Shown: piece after piece, positions 25,324-33,467 of the stretch | Position numbering within the stretch: position 1 is the first letter of the stretch | Layout: each line of letters opens with the position of its first letter | NCBI RefSeq assembly: GCF_032878875.1 | Contig: NZ_CP118157.1 | Coordinates: forward strand, 1,488,001 to 1,552,000 | Reading direction: 5' to 3' | DNA from: Microbacterium sp. AB | GTDB taxonomy: Bacteria; Actinomycetota; Actinomycetes; Actinomycetales; Microbacteriaceae | DNA length: 64,000 nt | Program-made: the position numbers and the translations under genes | The notes under the pieces: model-generated | Told to the model about the DNA's origin: nothing | The model's input: only the letters and a program-made list of their open reading frames with translations | Databases searched by the model: none

Positions 25324-28202
25324 GCGCGTTCGGACACGGAGCGTATGCCGCGCGCCACATCGGCACGACACCCGACGACCGGGAGCGGATGCTCGCGGCG
25401 ACCGGCCTCGTGCGCGAGGACGACGACGAGCGCGACGCGGCCGGCGTGCTGATGGACGCGGCGGTGCCCGGCGTCATCCGCGGCCGGGGCGACGCCGGAG
25501 CGCGCGTCCCGGAGGACGGCGTCTCGGAGGCCGAGGCGCTCGCCGAGCTGCGCGCGCTCGCGAGCCGGAACCGGGTGCTCTCGCCCATGATCGGTCTCGG
25601 CTACAGCGACACGCTGACCCCGTCGGTCATCCAGCGGAACGTGCTCGAGAACCCTTCCTGGTACACCGCCTACACGCCGTACCAGCCCGAGATCTCCCAG
25701 GGCAGGCTCGAGGCGCTGCTGAACTTCCAGACGATGGTCGCCGATCTCGCCGGGCTCCCCGTCGCGAACGCGTCGATGCTCGACGAGGCGACGGCCGCCG
25801 TCGAGGGGATGCTCGTCGCCCGGCGGGCCGTGCGCGGAGGATCCGACGTGTTCGTCGTCGACGCCGACGCGCTGCCGCAGACGAAGGCCGTGCTGCGCGT
25901 GCGTGCCGAGGCCGTCGGGATCGAGCTCGTGGAGCTCGACCTCGCGGGCGGCGACGCGCTGCCCGAATCGCTGTTCGGGGCGCTCGTCCAGTACCCCGGA
26001 GCGTCCGGCCGCGTGTGGAACCCGCAGGGCGTCATCGACGCCGTGCACGTCGCGGGCGGCCAGGCGGTGGTCGCCGCCGACCTGCTCGCCCTCACGCTCA
26101 TCGCCTCGCCCGGCTCGCTCGGCGCGGACGTCGTCGTCGGCTCGACGCAGCGTTTCGGCGTGCCGCTCGGCTTCGGCGGTCCGCACGCGGGGTACATGGT
26201 CGTGCGCCCGGGCCTCGAACGGCAGCTGCCCGGCCGCCTCGTGGGCGTCTCGAAGGACGCCGACGGGCAGCTCGCCCACCGCCTCGCGCTGCAGACGCGC
26301 GAGCAGCACATCCGCCGGGAGAAGGCGACGAGCAACATCTGCACGGCGCAGGTGCTCCTCGCCGTCATGGCGGCCATGTACGCGGTCTACCACGGGCCCG
26401 ACGGGCTCCGGGCGATCGCGTCGGGCATCGGCCTGCGCACGGCGCTCCTGCGCGACCAGCTCGCGGAGGGCGGTGCCGAGGTGGTGAACGACGCCGTGTT
26501 CGACACGCTGCAGGTGCGCGTGCCGGGGGAGGCCGCGGATGTCGTGGCGCGTGCGCACGGGGGCGGCGTGCTGCTGCGGCTCGTGGACGACGACACGGTG
26601 GGCATCTCCGTCGGCGAGGCCACGACGGGAGACGACCTCGGCATCGTCCGGGCGGCGTTCGGTCTCCCGGACGTGGGCGGGTTCCGCGCCATGAGTCTCG
26701 CGGATCTCCGCCTCCCGCGAGAGCTCGTTCGTCGCGACGACTACCTCACCCATCCGGTCTTCCACGCGCACCGTTCGGAGACGTCGATGATGCGCTACCT
26801 GAAGCGCCTCGCCGACAAGGACTACGCGCTCGACCGCGGCATGATCCCCCTCGGCTCGTGCACGATGAAGCTCAACGCGGCGACCGCGATGGCCGCGATC
26901 AGCTGGCCGGAGTTCGGCCGCATCCATCCCTTCGCCCCCCGGGAGGACGCGGCCGGCTACCTCGCGCTCATCGACCAGCTCGAGACGTGGCTCGCCGACC
27001 TCACGGGCTACGACGCGGTGTCGCTGCAGCCGAACGCGGGGTCGCAGGGAGAGCTGGCGGGCCTCCTCGCCATCCGCGGCTACCACCGCTCGCGCGGCGA
27101 CGCCGGGCGCGACGTGTGCCTCATCCCGTCGTCCGCCCACGGGACGAACGCGGCGTCCGCGGTCCTCGCGGGCCTCCGCGTCGTCGTCGTGGCCTGCGAC
27201 GAACGCGGAAACGTCGACCTCGGCGACCTGCGCGCGAAGATCGCGGCCCATGCGGACGCGCTCGCCGCGCTCATGATCACGTACCCGTCGACGCACGGCG
27301 TGTACGAGCACGACATCCTCGACATCGCCGCCGCCGTGCACGACGCGGGCGGGCAGGTCTACATCGACGGCGCGAACCTCAACGCGCTCGTCGGTCACGC
27401 GCGCTTCGGCGACCTCGGCGGCGACGTGTCGCACCTCAACCTCCACAAGACGTTCGCCATCCCGCACGGCGGCGGCGGTCCGGGCGTCGGACCCGTCGCG
27501 GCCAAGGCGCATCTGGCGCGGTTCCTGCCCTCGCACCCCTTCGCGCAGGACGAGCGAGACGGCATCGGCCCCGTGTCCGCGGCCCCCTACGGGTCGGCTG
27601 GCATCCTGCCGATCTCGTGGGCGTACGTGCGGATGATGGGGCTGGAGGGGCTCACGCAGGCGACCGACGCCGCGGTGGTCGCGGCGAACTATGTCGCGTC
27701 GCGCCTGGAGGAGCACTACCCGGTGCTCTACGCGGGCGAGGGCGGTCGCGTCGCGCACGAGTGCATCCTCGACCTGCGCCCGCTGAAGGCGGAGACCGGG
27801 ATCAGCGTCGACGACGTCGCGAAGCGCCTCATCGACTACGGCTTCCACGCGCCGACGATGTCGTTCCCCGTGGCGGGCACGCTCATGGTCGAGCCCACCG
27901 AGTCGGAGGACCTCGCCGAGCTCGACCGCTTCGTGGACGCCATGATCGCGATCAGGGCGGAGGCGCAGCGGGTGGGCGCGGGGGAGTGGGCGCTCGACGA
28001 CAATCCGCTCGTGAACGCGCCCCACACCGCGGCGTCCGTCGTCGTGGGCGAGTGGAGCCATCCGTACTCGCGCGAGCTCGCCGTCTACCCGGCGGGCGTG
28101 GGGGCGGCGAAGTACTGGCCGCCCGTGCGCCGCGTCGACCAGGCCTACGGAGACCGCAACCTCGTGTGCGCCTGCCCGCCCGTGGACGCCTTCGCGTCGT
28201 GA
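25320..28202 (+). CDS. gcvP: Glycine dehydrogenase (decarboxylating), P protein
   Basis: 960 aa single-chain GcvP, the usual size for the fused alpha-beta type. The N-terminal half holds [14 protein letters not shown] and [48 protein letters not shown] segments (residues ~85-125); the C-terminal half carries [10 protein letters not shown] and the PLP lysine in [18 protein letters not shown] (~residue 711). It decarboxylates glycine and loads the residue on GcvH. GTG start overlaps the gcvH stop. The stop TGA abuts the first unit of an intergenic repeat array. Confidence 0.95.
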   Translation: MSAFGHGAYAARHIGTTPDDRERMLAATGLVREDDDERDAAGVLMDAAVPGVIRGRGDAGARVPEDGVSEAEALAELRALASRNRVLSPMIGLGYSDTLTPSVIQRNVLENPSWYTAYTPYQPEISQGRLEALLNFQTMVADLAGLPVANASMLDEATAAVEGMLVARRAVRGGSDVFVVDADALPQTKAVLRVRAEAVGIELVELDLAGGDALPESLFGALVQYPGASGRVWNPQGVIDAVHVAGGQAVVAADLLALTLIASPGSLGADVVVGSTQRFGVPLGFGGPHAGYMVVRPGLERQLPGRLVGVSKDADGQLAHRLALQTREQHIRREKATSNICTAQVLLAVMAAMYAVYHGPDGLRAIASGIGLRTALLRDQLAEGGAEVVNDAVFDTLQVRVPGEAADVVARAHGGGVLLRLVDDDTVGISVGEATTGDDLGIVRAAFGLPDVGGFRAMSLADLRLPRELVRRDDYLTHPVFHAHRSETSMMRYLKRLADKDYALDRGMIPLGSCTMKLNAATAMAAISWPEFGRIHPFAPREDAAGYLALIDQLETWLADLTGYDAVSLQPNAGSQGELAGLLAIRGYHRSRGDAGRDVCLIPSSAHGTNAASAVLAGLRVVVVACDERGNVDLGDLRAKIAAHADALAALMITYPSTHGVYEHDILDIAAAVHDAGGQVYIDGANLNALVGHARFGDLGGDVSHLNLHKTFAIPHGGGGPGVGPVAAKAHLARFLPSHPFAQDERDGIGPVSAAPYGSAGILPISWAYVRMMGLEGLTQATDAAVVAANYVASRLEEHYPVLYAGEGGRVAHECILDLRPLKAETGISVDDVAKRLIDYGFHAPTMSFPVAGTLMVEPTESEDLAELDRFVDAMIAIRAEAQRVGAGEWALDDNPLVNAPHTAASVVVGEWSHPYSRELAVYPAGVGAAKYWPPVRRVDQAYGDRNLVCACPPVDAFAS

Positions 28203-28284
28203 GAATCCCACGGATCCGCGAGAATCCATCTGCGCCGTGAGAATTCCGCTGCCGCACGCATTCTCGCTGTCGCGCCGGATTGTC
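28201..28284. repeat. 19-nt periodic intergenic repeat, copy 1 (gcvP / Nudix junction)
   Basis: Three GAGAAT-type units start at 28201, 28220 and 28239, exactly 19 nt apart, followed by inverted units ATTCTC at 28260 and ATTGTC at 28279, again 19 nt apart. The centre is GAGAAT-N15-ATTCTC (28239-28265). The first unit overlaps the gcvP stop codon. The array fills the space between convergent genes and may act as a bidirectional terminator or protein-binding array. Confidence 0.75.
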
Positions 28285-28333
28285 GAGAGGACGGCCGTGG
28301 CCGGCGCGACGCGGACGAGCACGGTGCCTCCGC

Positions 28334-28822
28334 TCAGACCTCGAAGCGCGCGCGAGCCTCTCCGGTGACGGCCGTCCGGATCCGCTCGCGCATGTCCGCG
28401 CCGAGGTCGTCCTGCGCGCCGAGCTCGTCGACGCGGCGCCAGAACACCTCGACGTTCTCGCCGTCGGCAGGTCGGGGCTCCCCCGAGACGTAGCGGCACC
28501 GGAACGTCAGATCGAGGTACTGCGCCTGGTCGCCGTTGCCGTAGACCATCGGCGGCAGGGCGTTCACCCACACGAGCGTCTCGGCCTCCGCGACGACGTC
28601 CGCCTCCTCGAGAACCTCGCGGACGGCCGCGACGGCGGGCTGCTCGCCCGGATCCACGATCCCGGTGACCGGTGTGACCTTGGCGTTGTCGGCGCGACGG
28701 CACAGCAGCACCTCCTGCGTCGCGCCCTCGCCCCGGAGGACGACGGCGGTGACGCCCGTGAGCCAGAGAGGATCCGTCCCGATCTTCTCGCGCAGTCGCA
28801 GGATGAAGTCCGGAGTCGCCAT
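28334..28822 (-). CDS. Nudix hydrolase
   Basis: 162 aa. The Nudix box is readable as GIVDPGEQPAVAAVREVLEEADV (residues ~54-76): the metal-binding REVLEE is intact and the usual Gly after it is Ala. N-terminal TGVTAVVLRGEGATQEVLLCRRAD and a C-terminal YLDLTFRCRYVSGEPRPAD fit a (d)NTP or ADP-ribose pyrophosphatase of the actinobacterial MutT-like type; substrate unknown. TAGGAT stands 6 nt before the ATG, suggesting a leaderless mRNA. Convergent with gcvP across repeat copy 1. Confidence 0.85.
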   Translation of the reverse strand: MATPDFILRLREKIGTDPLWLTGVTAVVLRGEGATQEVLLCRRADNAKVTPVTGIVDPGEQPAVAAVREVLEEADVVAEAETLVWVNALPPMVYGNGDQAQYLDLTFRCRYVSGEPRPADGENVEVFWRRVDELGAQDDLGADMRERIRTAVTGEARARFEV

Positions 28823-28879
28823 GGGGCGATCCTAGGCTGTCTCCTCCGGTCGGCCCGGGACGCGGCGCATACGGGCCCC

Positions 28880-28921
28880 GGCATCGACACGACGGCATCG
28901 ACACGACGGCATCGACACGAC
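28880..28921. repeat. Three tandem copies of a 14-bp repeat
   Basis: GGCATCGACACGAC occurs three times in perfect tandem in the space between the divergent Nudix and acetyltransferase genes. The unit is not a multiple of three and lies outside any plausible frame. It is a simple slippage-prone repeat, or possibly a regulatory array. Confidence 0.8.
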
Positions 28922-29040
28922 GCAGGAGCATCCGCGCCGCTCGGCCTGCCGGACCGCGCGAGGTCGCGGGCGTCCGTCGCGGCCGGGGCCGTTCATCCTG
29001 CATCGTGCATCTCCGGACGGGCGGCCGGTAGCGTGGACGC

Positions 29041-29649
29041 GTGGACATGGCCGCGACACCGATCCTGCAGAACGACATCGTCCGGCTCGAGCCGCTGAGC
29101 GCTGCGCATCACGACGACCTCGCCGCCGCCGTCGAGGTCGGCGACCTCTGGCGCACCTGGTACACGCGCATCCCGTCGACCGAGCGCATGGCGGACGAGA
29201 TCGCGCGGCGGCTCTCCGAACAGGCCGGCGGACGGATGGCGCCGTGGGCCGTGATCGACGCGGCGGCGGCGGGGCGTGCGGTCGGCATGACGACGTTCAT
29301 GGCCATCGACGCGCCCAACCGCCGTCTCGAGATCGGGTCGACGTGGATCGGTCGCGGCGCGCAGGGGAGCGGCATCAACCCCGCGGCCAAGCTGCTTCTG
29401 CTCGCGCGCGCCTTCGACGAGCTGGGCTGCATCGCGGTGGAGCTCCGTACGCACTGGCACAACCATCAGTCGCGCGCGGCGATCGAGCGGCTCGGCGCGA
29501 AGCAGGACGGCGTGCTGCGCAGCCACACGATCCTCCCCGACGGGCACGTCCGCGACACGGTGGTGTTCTCGATCGTCGCGCACGAGTGGGAGGCCGTGCG
29601 GCTCGGCCTCGAGGCGCGGCTCGCCCGGCACCGGACGAGCGTGCGCTGA
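29041..29649 (+). CDS. GNAT acetyltransferase, RimJ/RimL type
   Basis: 202 aa. It shows the RimL-like pattern: VRLEPLSAAHHDDL near the start, WYTRIPS, GMTTFMAIDAPNRRLEIGSTWIGRGAQGSGIN (residues ~79-110, with the Q/RGxGxG-like acetyl-CoA loop degenerate as GAQGSGIN), VELRTHWHNHQSRAAIERLGAKQDGVLR. Probable acceptor is a protein N-terminus or small amine; unknown. TAGCGT lies 6 nt before the GTG at 29041, favouring that start over the ATG at 29047. Confidence 0.82.
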   Translation: MDMAATPILQNDIVRLEPLSAAHHDDLAAAVEVGDLWRTWYTRIPSTERMADEIARRLSEQAGGRMAPWAVIDAAAAGRAVGMTTFMAIDAPNRRLEIGSTWIGRGAQGSGINPAAKLLLLARAFDELGCIAVELRTHWHNHQSRAAIERLGAKQDGVLRSHTILPDGHVRDTVVFSIVAHEWEAVRLGLEARLARHRTSVR

Positions 29650-29993
29650 GCCTCTGCTGCGGCTCATCGGGGCGGAGCGTTGTCCTGAGCGCCGACGACG
29701 GCGCATCCGCGTCGATGGGAAAGGGCGCGCCTCGCACGTCGGAGCGGAGGCATCGTCCTGAATCGAGATGACGGCACATCGACACCGACGGAGGTCTGCG
29801 TATTCTGCGGCGCGAGCGCCTGACGGCGGATGAGCCGGGCGGCGGATGGTCGAGGATGACCGCCGACGATGTCGTCGCGGTGGGGGCGTTTCTCCGGCTC
29901 GTCGATCTGACGACGAGCGGACTCGTCGAGCCGTCCGTCCGCCTCTGGCTGCGGCGCGACGGCGACGGTCCGTCCGCTCGATAGCCTGGCGTC
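29650..29993. other. 344-bp gap between two acetyltransferase genes, with a possible ORF remnant
   Basis: No full gene is evident. The frame ending with TAG at 29984 reads, from 29856, MTADDVVAVGAFLRLVDLT and onward to VRLWLRRDGDG, which looks like real protein sequence but has no conventional start or family. It may be the eroded tail of a former gene. The first 130 bases show nothing I can name. Confidence 0.4.
29856..29984 (+). pseudogene. Possible 42-aa ORF or gene remnant
   Basis: ATG at 29856, stop TAG at 29982-29984. The open frame extends upstream to a TGA at 29769, and a strong GGAGGT (29790-29795) sits 6 nt before an ATT at 29802, which would be a very rare start. The composition (GAFLRLVDLTTSGLVEPSVR) is protein-like and unlike random antisense frames. 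The stop codon is part of the TAGCCT hexamer of the next gene. Function unknown. Confidence 0.3.
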
Positions 29994-30413
29994 GTGAGCA
30001 TCGTCATCCGCCCCCTCGCCGACTCCGACGCCGATGCGGTGGTCGCCCTGTGGCGCGACGCCGGGCTCACGCGGCCGTGGAACGATCCGCATGAGGACAT
30101 CCGCCGGGCGCGGGCCGTCTGGCCCGAGCTGCTGCTGGTCGCCGCGGACGGGGACGAGGTCGTCGGCTCCGTCATGGCGGGGTACGACGGGCACCGCGGA
30201 TGGCTGTACTACCTCGCGTCCTCGCGATCCGGCGAGGGGATCGGCCGGTCGCTCGTCGCGGAGGCCGAGGCGAGGCTCGTCGCGCTCGGATGCCCGAAGG
30301 CGATGCTCATGGTGCGCCCCGACAACGCCGCGGTGCTCGGCTACTACGACGCCATCGGCTATGTGCGTGAAGGCACGGCCGTGACGGGCAAGCGCCTCAT
30401 CCCGGACGGGTGA
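29994..30413 (+). CDS. GNAT acetyltransferase, YpeA-like
   Basis: 139 aa. Strongly resembles the YpeA/RimI-like group: IRPLADSDADAVVALWRDAGLTRPWNDPHEDIRRA at the N-terminus (residues ~5-40), GSVMAGYDGHRGWLYYLAS (~60-78), the acetyl-CoA loop RSGEGIGRSLVAEAE, and MVRPDNAAVLGYYDAIGY (~105-122). The acceptor substrate is unknown. GTG start with TAGCCT 6 nt upstream (29982-29987), so probably leaderless. Convergent with the CPBP gene across repeat copy 2. Confidence 0.87.
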   Translation: MSIVIRPLADSDADAVVALWRDAGLTRPWNDPHEDIRRARAVWPELLLVAADGDEVVGSVMAGYDGHRGWLYYLASSRSGEGIGRSLVAEAEARLVALGCPKAMLMVRPDNAAVLGYYDAIGYVREGTAVTGKRLIPDG

Positions 30414-30445
30414 GGCGGCCTCCCGCGAGGAGGTGGGCGACGGCT

Positions 30446-30493
30446 GGATTCTCGCGGCAGACATGGATCGTCGCCGCGGAGCTGGATCCTCGC
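30446..30493. repeat. 19-nt periodic intergenic repeat, copy 2 (half array)
   Basis: Three units in one orientation, GGATTCTCGC (30446), GGATCGTCGC (30465) and GGATCCTCGC (30484), exactly 19 nt apart. No inverted partner units are visible, so this copy is half of the structure seen at 28201, 46194 and 51098. It ends next to the stop codon of the convergent membrane protease gene. Confidence 0.7.
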
Positions 30494-30494
30494 G

Positions 30495-31259
30495 CTACGG
30501 CAGGTACGGCGCCGCGAGCGGGTAGCCGACGAAGGCGATGACGTCGATGAAGGCGTGCGCGAGCACGAGAGGCATGACGCGTCCCCACCGGCGGTAGCAC
30601 CATCCGAAGACGATGCCCATGGCGAAGTTGCCGATGAGGGGCCCGAAGCCCTGATACGCGTGATAGGTCGCACGGAGCGCCGCCGTCGAGAGGATGATCG
30701 CCCACGCGCCCCACCCGGCGCGCGCGAGCCGGTCGAAGAGGTAGCCGTTGAGGATGACCTCCTCCAGCAGCCCCGCGCGGATGGCCGACAGCACGAGGAG
30801 CGGGACGGTCCACCACGCGGCGTCGAGGGAGGACGCCTCGACCTCGACCGTGACGCCGAGCAGGCGCCCGGCGGCATAGAGCGCGAGCCCGGGGACGCCG
30901 ATGACGACGAGGAGGAGGCCGGCGCCTCCGAGGTCGCGCGGAAGGCGCCGGAAGTCCAGGCCGATGCGCCGGAGCGCGTTGCGTCCCGGCTCCCACAGCA
31001 GATACACGACGAGGGCGACGAGACAGAGGTCGAAGAAGACGTCGAGCACGCGGTAGACGGCATCCCACACGGCCTCCTCGGCCTGTGCGGGGTTGAGCGC
31101 CGTGGACTGGTCCGACAACGCCTCGGTGCGCAGGAGGGCCCGCAGGAGGGAGAGAACCGAGTAGAGCGCCGACTGCCCGAGCGAGAGCGCCAGGACGATG
31201 CCGATCTCCCACCACAGCCGGCGGCGGTCGACGGTGGCGGATGCGGTCGCAGAGGTCAC
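30495..31259 (-). CDS. CPBP-family intramembrane metalloprotease (CAAX-like)
   Basis: 254 aa with 7-8 hydrophobic segments. The CPBP motifs are visible: GLLEEVILNGYLFDRL (~residue 170; motif 1 EExxxR has Asn in place of Arg), then FGPLIGNFAMGIVFGWCY and LVLAHAFIDVIAF, with the expected His and Asp. Such proteins process prenylated or small secreted peptides or act as bacteriocin-immunity proteins; the role here is unknown. I start at the GTG at 31259, giving a normal cytoplasmic head; upstream codons in frame are arginine-rich and unlikely. Confidence 0.8.
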   Translation of the reverse strand: MTSATASATVDRRRLWWEIGIVLALSLGQSALYSVLSLLRALLRTEALSDQSTALNPAQAEEAVWDAVYRVLDVFFDLCLVALVVYLLWEPGRNALRRIGLDFRRLPRDLGGAGLLLVVIGVPGLALYAAGRLLGVTVEVEASSLDAAWWTVPLLVLSAIRAGLLEEVILNGYLFDRLARAGWGAWAIILSTAALRATYHAYQGFGPLIGNFAMGIVFGWCYRRWGRVMPLVLAHAFIDVIAFVGYPLAAPYLP

Positions 31260-31387
31260 GGGACGAGCGTGCCACAAGCTGCGGGCGACCATGCGGGAAC
31301 GGCCCGTCGAGGCGCCGCGGGCGGCCGTGCAGATTGCCACACGGGGACGTCGCGTCGTAAAGGGTCTGTAACGGTTGCGCGGAAGAT

Positions 31388-31416
31388 TTGTCACAGTCCG
31401 CCGAGGAGCTTAGATT
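31388..31416 (+). promoter_or_regulatory. Promoter of the oligopeptide ABC operon
   Basis: TTGTCA (31388-31393) and TAGATT (31411-31416) separated by exactly 17 nt form one of the best sigma-70-type promoters in the window, 73 nt before the binding-protein start. The leader is otherwise featureless apart from GGAGG at 31477. Confidence 0.6.
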
Positions 31417-31489
31417 TCAGCTATCGCTTTCAGGAGACTCTGAGCCTCCTGCGAGCACCCCCATCACCTTCCATCGGAGGAACACCACA

Positions 31490-33280
31490 GTGAAGCGCAA
31501 CAGGATCGCCCTCTCGGGCCTCGCGCTGCTCGGCGTCGGAGGGCTCGCGCTCTCCGGCTGCACGACGGCCGCTGAAGAAGAGACAGACGGCGACACGACC
31601 AGCGACGGTGGCACGATCACGATCGCCACGACCAACGCCCTCACCTCGTTCAACGGCGACACGCCGCAGTCGAACCTCGACACGAACGGCATGATCGGCT
31701 ACCTCACGGGCGTGAGCGGCGGCCTGGGGCTCGGTGGTTTCCTCTACCTCGACAACGAGTTCAACATCGTCCACGACGAGAGCCTGGGCACGTACGAGGC
31801 GGTCAGCGAGGACCCGCTGACGGTCAAGTACACGCTCAACGAGGGTGTCACCTGGTCGGACGGGACCGAGATCACCACCGATGACCTCCTGACGACGTGG
31901 GCGATCAACTCCGGGTACTACGACGACGCGAGCTACGACGAGGCGACCGGTGAGGTCACCTCCGGAACGCAGTACTTCCAGCTCGCCGGCAGCACCGCGG
32001 GCCTCGACACGACGGCGTTCCCGGAGATCGACGAGGACGAGCGGAGCCTCACGATCACCTATGAGACGCCCTTCGTGGACTGGGAGCTCGTGAACCTGCT
32101 CGGCAAGCCCGCGCACGTGCTCGCCGACAAGGCGGGCGTGACCGTCGACGAGCTCGTCAGCACCCTCGAGGAGCTGCCCGAGGGCGACCCCGCCAGCCCG
32201 GCGGAGCCGAACGAGACGCTGCAGGCGGTGGCCGACTTCTGGAACACCGGCTACGACGTCACGGAGTTCCCGAGCGACGAGTCGCTGCTCGTGTCGAGCG
32301 GGCCCTTCATCGTCACCGACTTCGTCCCGGACTCCTCGGTCACCCTCGAGAAGAACCCGGAGTACGCGGGCGAGAACGAGCCGGCCTACGACCAGCTCAT
32401 CATCCGCTTCATCGGCGACGCGAACGCTCAGGTCACCGCGCTCCAGAACGGCGAGGTCAACGCGATCTACCCGCAGGCGTCCGCCGACACGCTGACGGCT
32501 CTGGAGTCGGCCAACGCGAACATCCACGAGGGCGACCAAGTGTCGTACGACCACCTCGACCTGAACTTCGGCTCCGAGGTCTTCAGCGACCCCGACGTGC
32601 GCGAGGCCTTCCTCAAGACGATCCCGCGTCAGCAGATCCTCGAGTCGATCATCACGCCCGTGAACCCCTCGGCCGAGGTGCTGAACTCGCAGATCTATGT
32701 CGGCAGCCAGGCCGAGTACGCGGATGCGATCGCGGAGAACGGGTACGACGAGTTCGCCGAGCCCGACATCGAGGGAGCCCAGCAGCTCCTGAACGGCCAG
32801 ACGCCGACCGTGGGCATCCTCTACAACACCGACAACCCGAACCGCGTCGACGCCTTCGCCCTCGTGAAGGAGTACGCCGAGCAGGCGGGCTTCATCATCG
32901 AGGACCTCGGCTCGCCCGACTGGTCGTCGCTTCTCGCCGGCGGCGAGTACGACGCCTCGATCTTCGGATGGATCTCTCCCGGTGCGGGCAACGCGGCGCT
33001 CCCGCAGATCTTCGCGACCGGCGGCGGTGGCAACTACAACGGCTACAGCAACGCCGAGGTCGACGAGCTTGTGGCGGAGTCGCAGGTCACCCTCGACGCC
33101 GACGCGCTCGAAGACATCAAGATCCAGATCGACGCCAAGACCGCCGAGGACCGCTACGGGCTGCCGCTGTTCCAGCTGCCCGGGCTGTTCGCCGACAACG
33201 GCACGGTGACGGGGATCGAGCACTTCGGCGGCCAGACGGGTATCGTCTGGAACGCCCAAGACTGGACCCTCGCCGACTGA
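31490..33280 (+). CDS. Oligopeptide ABC transporter substrate-binding lipoprotein
   Basis: 596 aa. The signal MKRNRIALSGLALLGVGGLALSGC ends in the lipobox LSGC, so the protein is anchored at the outer membrane face by Cys24. The rest is a family 5 solute-binding protein (DppA/OppA type): NEGVTWSDGTEITTDDLLTTW (~residues 119-139) and FSDPDVREAFLKTIPRQQILESI (~residues 365-387) are hallmark regions. Strongly acidic (Asp/Glu/Thr-rich). GTG start with GGAGG 8 nt upstream. First gene of the operon; a strong hairpin separates it from the permease genes. Confidence 0.92.
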   Translation: MKRNRIALSGLALLGVGGLALSGCTTAAEEETDGDTTSDGGTITIATTNALTSFNGDTPQSNLDTNGMIGYLTGVSGGLGLGGFLYLDNEFNIVHDESLGTYEAVSEDPLTVKYTLNEGVTWSDGTEITTDDLLTTWAINSGYYDDASYDEATGEVTSGTQYFQLAGSTAGLDTTAFPEIDEDERSLTITYETPFVDWELVNLLGKPAHVLADKAGVTVDELVSTLEELPEGDPASPAEPNETLQAVADFWNTGYDVTEFPSDESLLVSSGPFIVTDFVPDSSVTLEKNPEYAGENEPAYDQLIIRFIGDANAQVTALQNGEVNAIYPQASADTLTALESANANIHEGDQVSYDHLDLNFGSEVFSDPDVREAFLKTIPRQQILESIITPVNPSAEVLNSQIYVGSQAEYADAIAENGYDEFAEPDIEGAQQLLNGQTPTVGILYNTDNPNRVDAFALVKEYAEQAGFIIEDLGSPDWSSLLAGGEYDASIFGWISPGAGNAALPQIFATGGGGNYNGYSNAEVDELVAESQVTLDADALEDIKIQIDAKTAEDRYGLPLFQLPGLFADNGTVTGIEHFGGQTGIVWNAQDWTLAD

Positions 33281-33344
33281 CGCGGAGTCCGCGGACATCC
33301 TCGGCGCACATCGGATCCCCCGGAGGAGAGAACCTCTGAGGGAC

Positions 33345-33383
33345 GTGCAGGGCACCGGAGCACATCGCTCCGGTGCCCTGCAC
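33345..33383 (+). terminator. Perfect 17-bp hairpin after the binding-protein gene
   Basis: Arms 33345-33361 and 33367-33383 are exact reverse complements (GTGCAGGGCACCGGAGC) with a 5-nt loop ACATC. No T-run follows. Placed between the binding protein and its permease genes, it likely protects or attenuates the transcript so that the binding protein is made in excess, as in other binding-protein operons. Confidence 0.75.
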
Positions 33384-33467
33384 CGTGCGACGGCTCCGGC
33401 CGCCGGGACCGCGGACGTGTCGCGAACCAGCGTGCTCCACGACAACTCGATCAGTTAGGGGACCCAG

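Noticed and set aside
28201..28284. CRISPR array
   Set aside because: The 19-nt spacing has no unique spacers, the units are short and diverged and they invert at the centre, and there are no cas genes.
25293..29078. Very long open frame (1261 codons) on the minus strand
   Set aside because: It is antisense to gcvH and gcvP, rich in Arg/Ala/Val/His as expected for the shadow frame of GC-rich genes, and matches no family.
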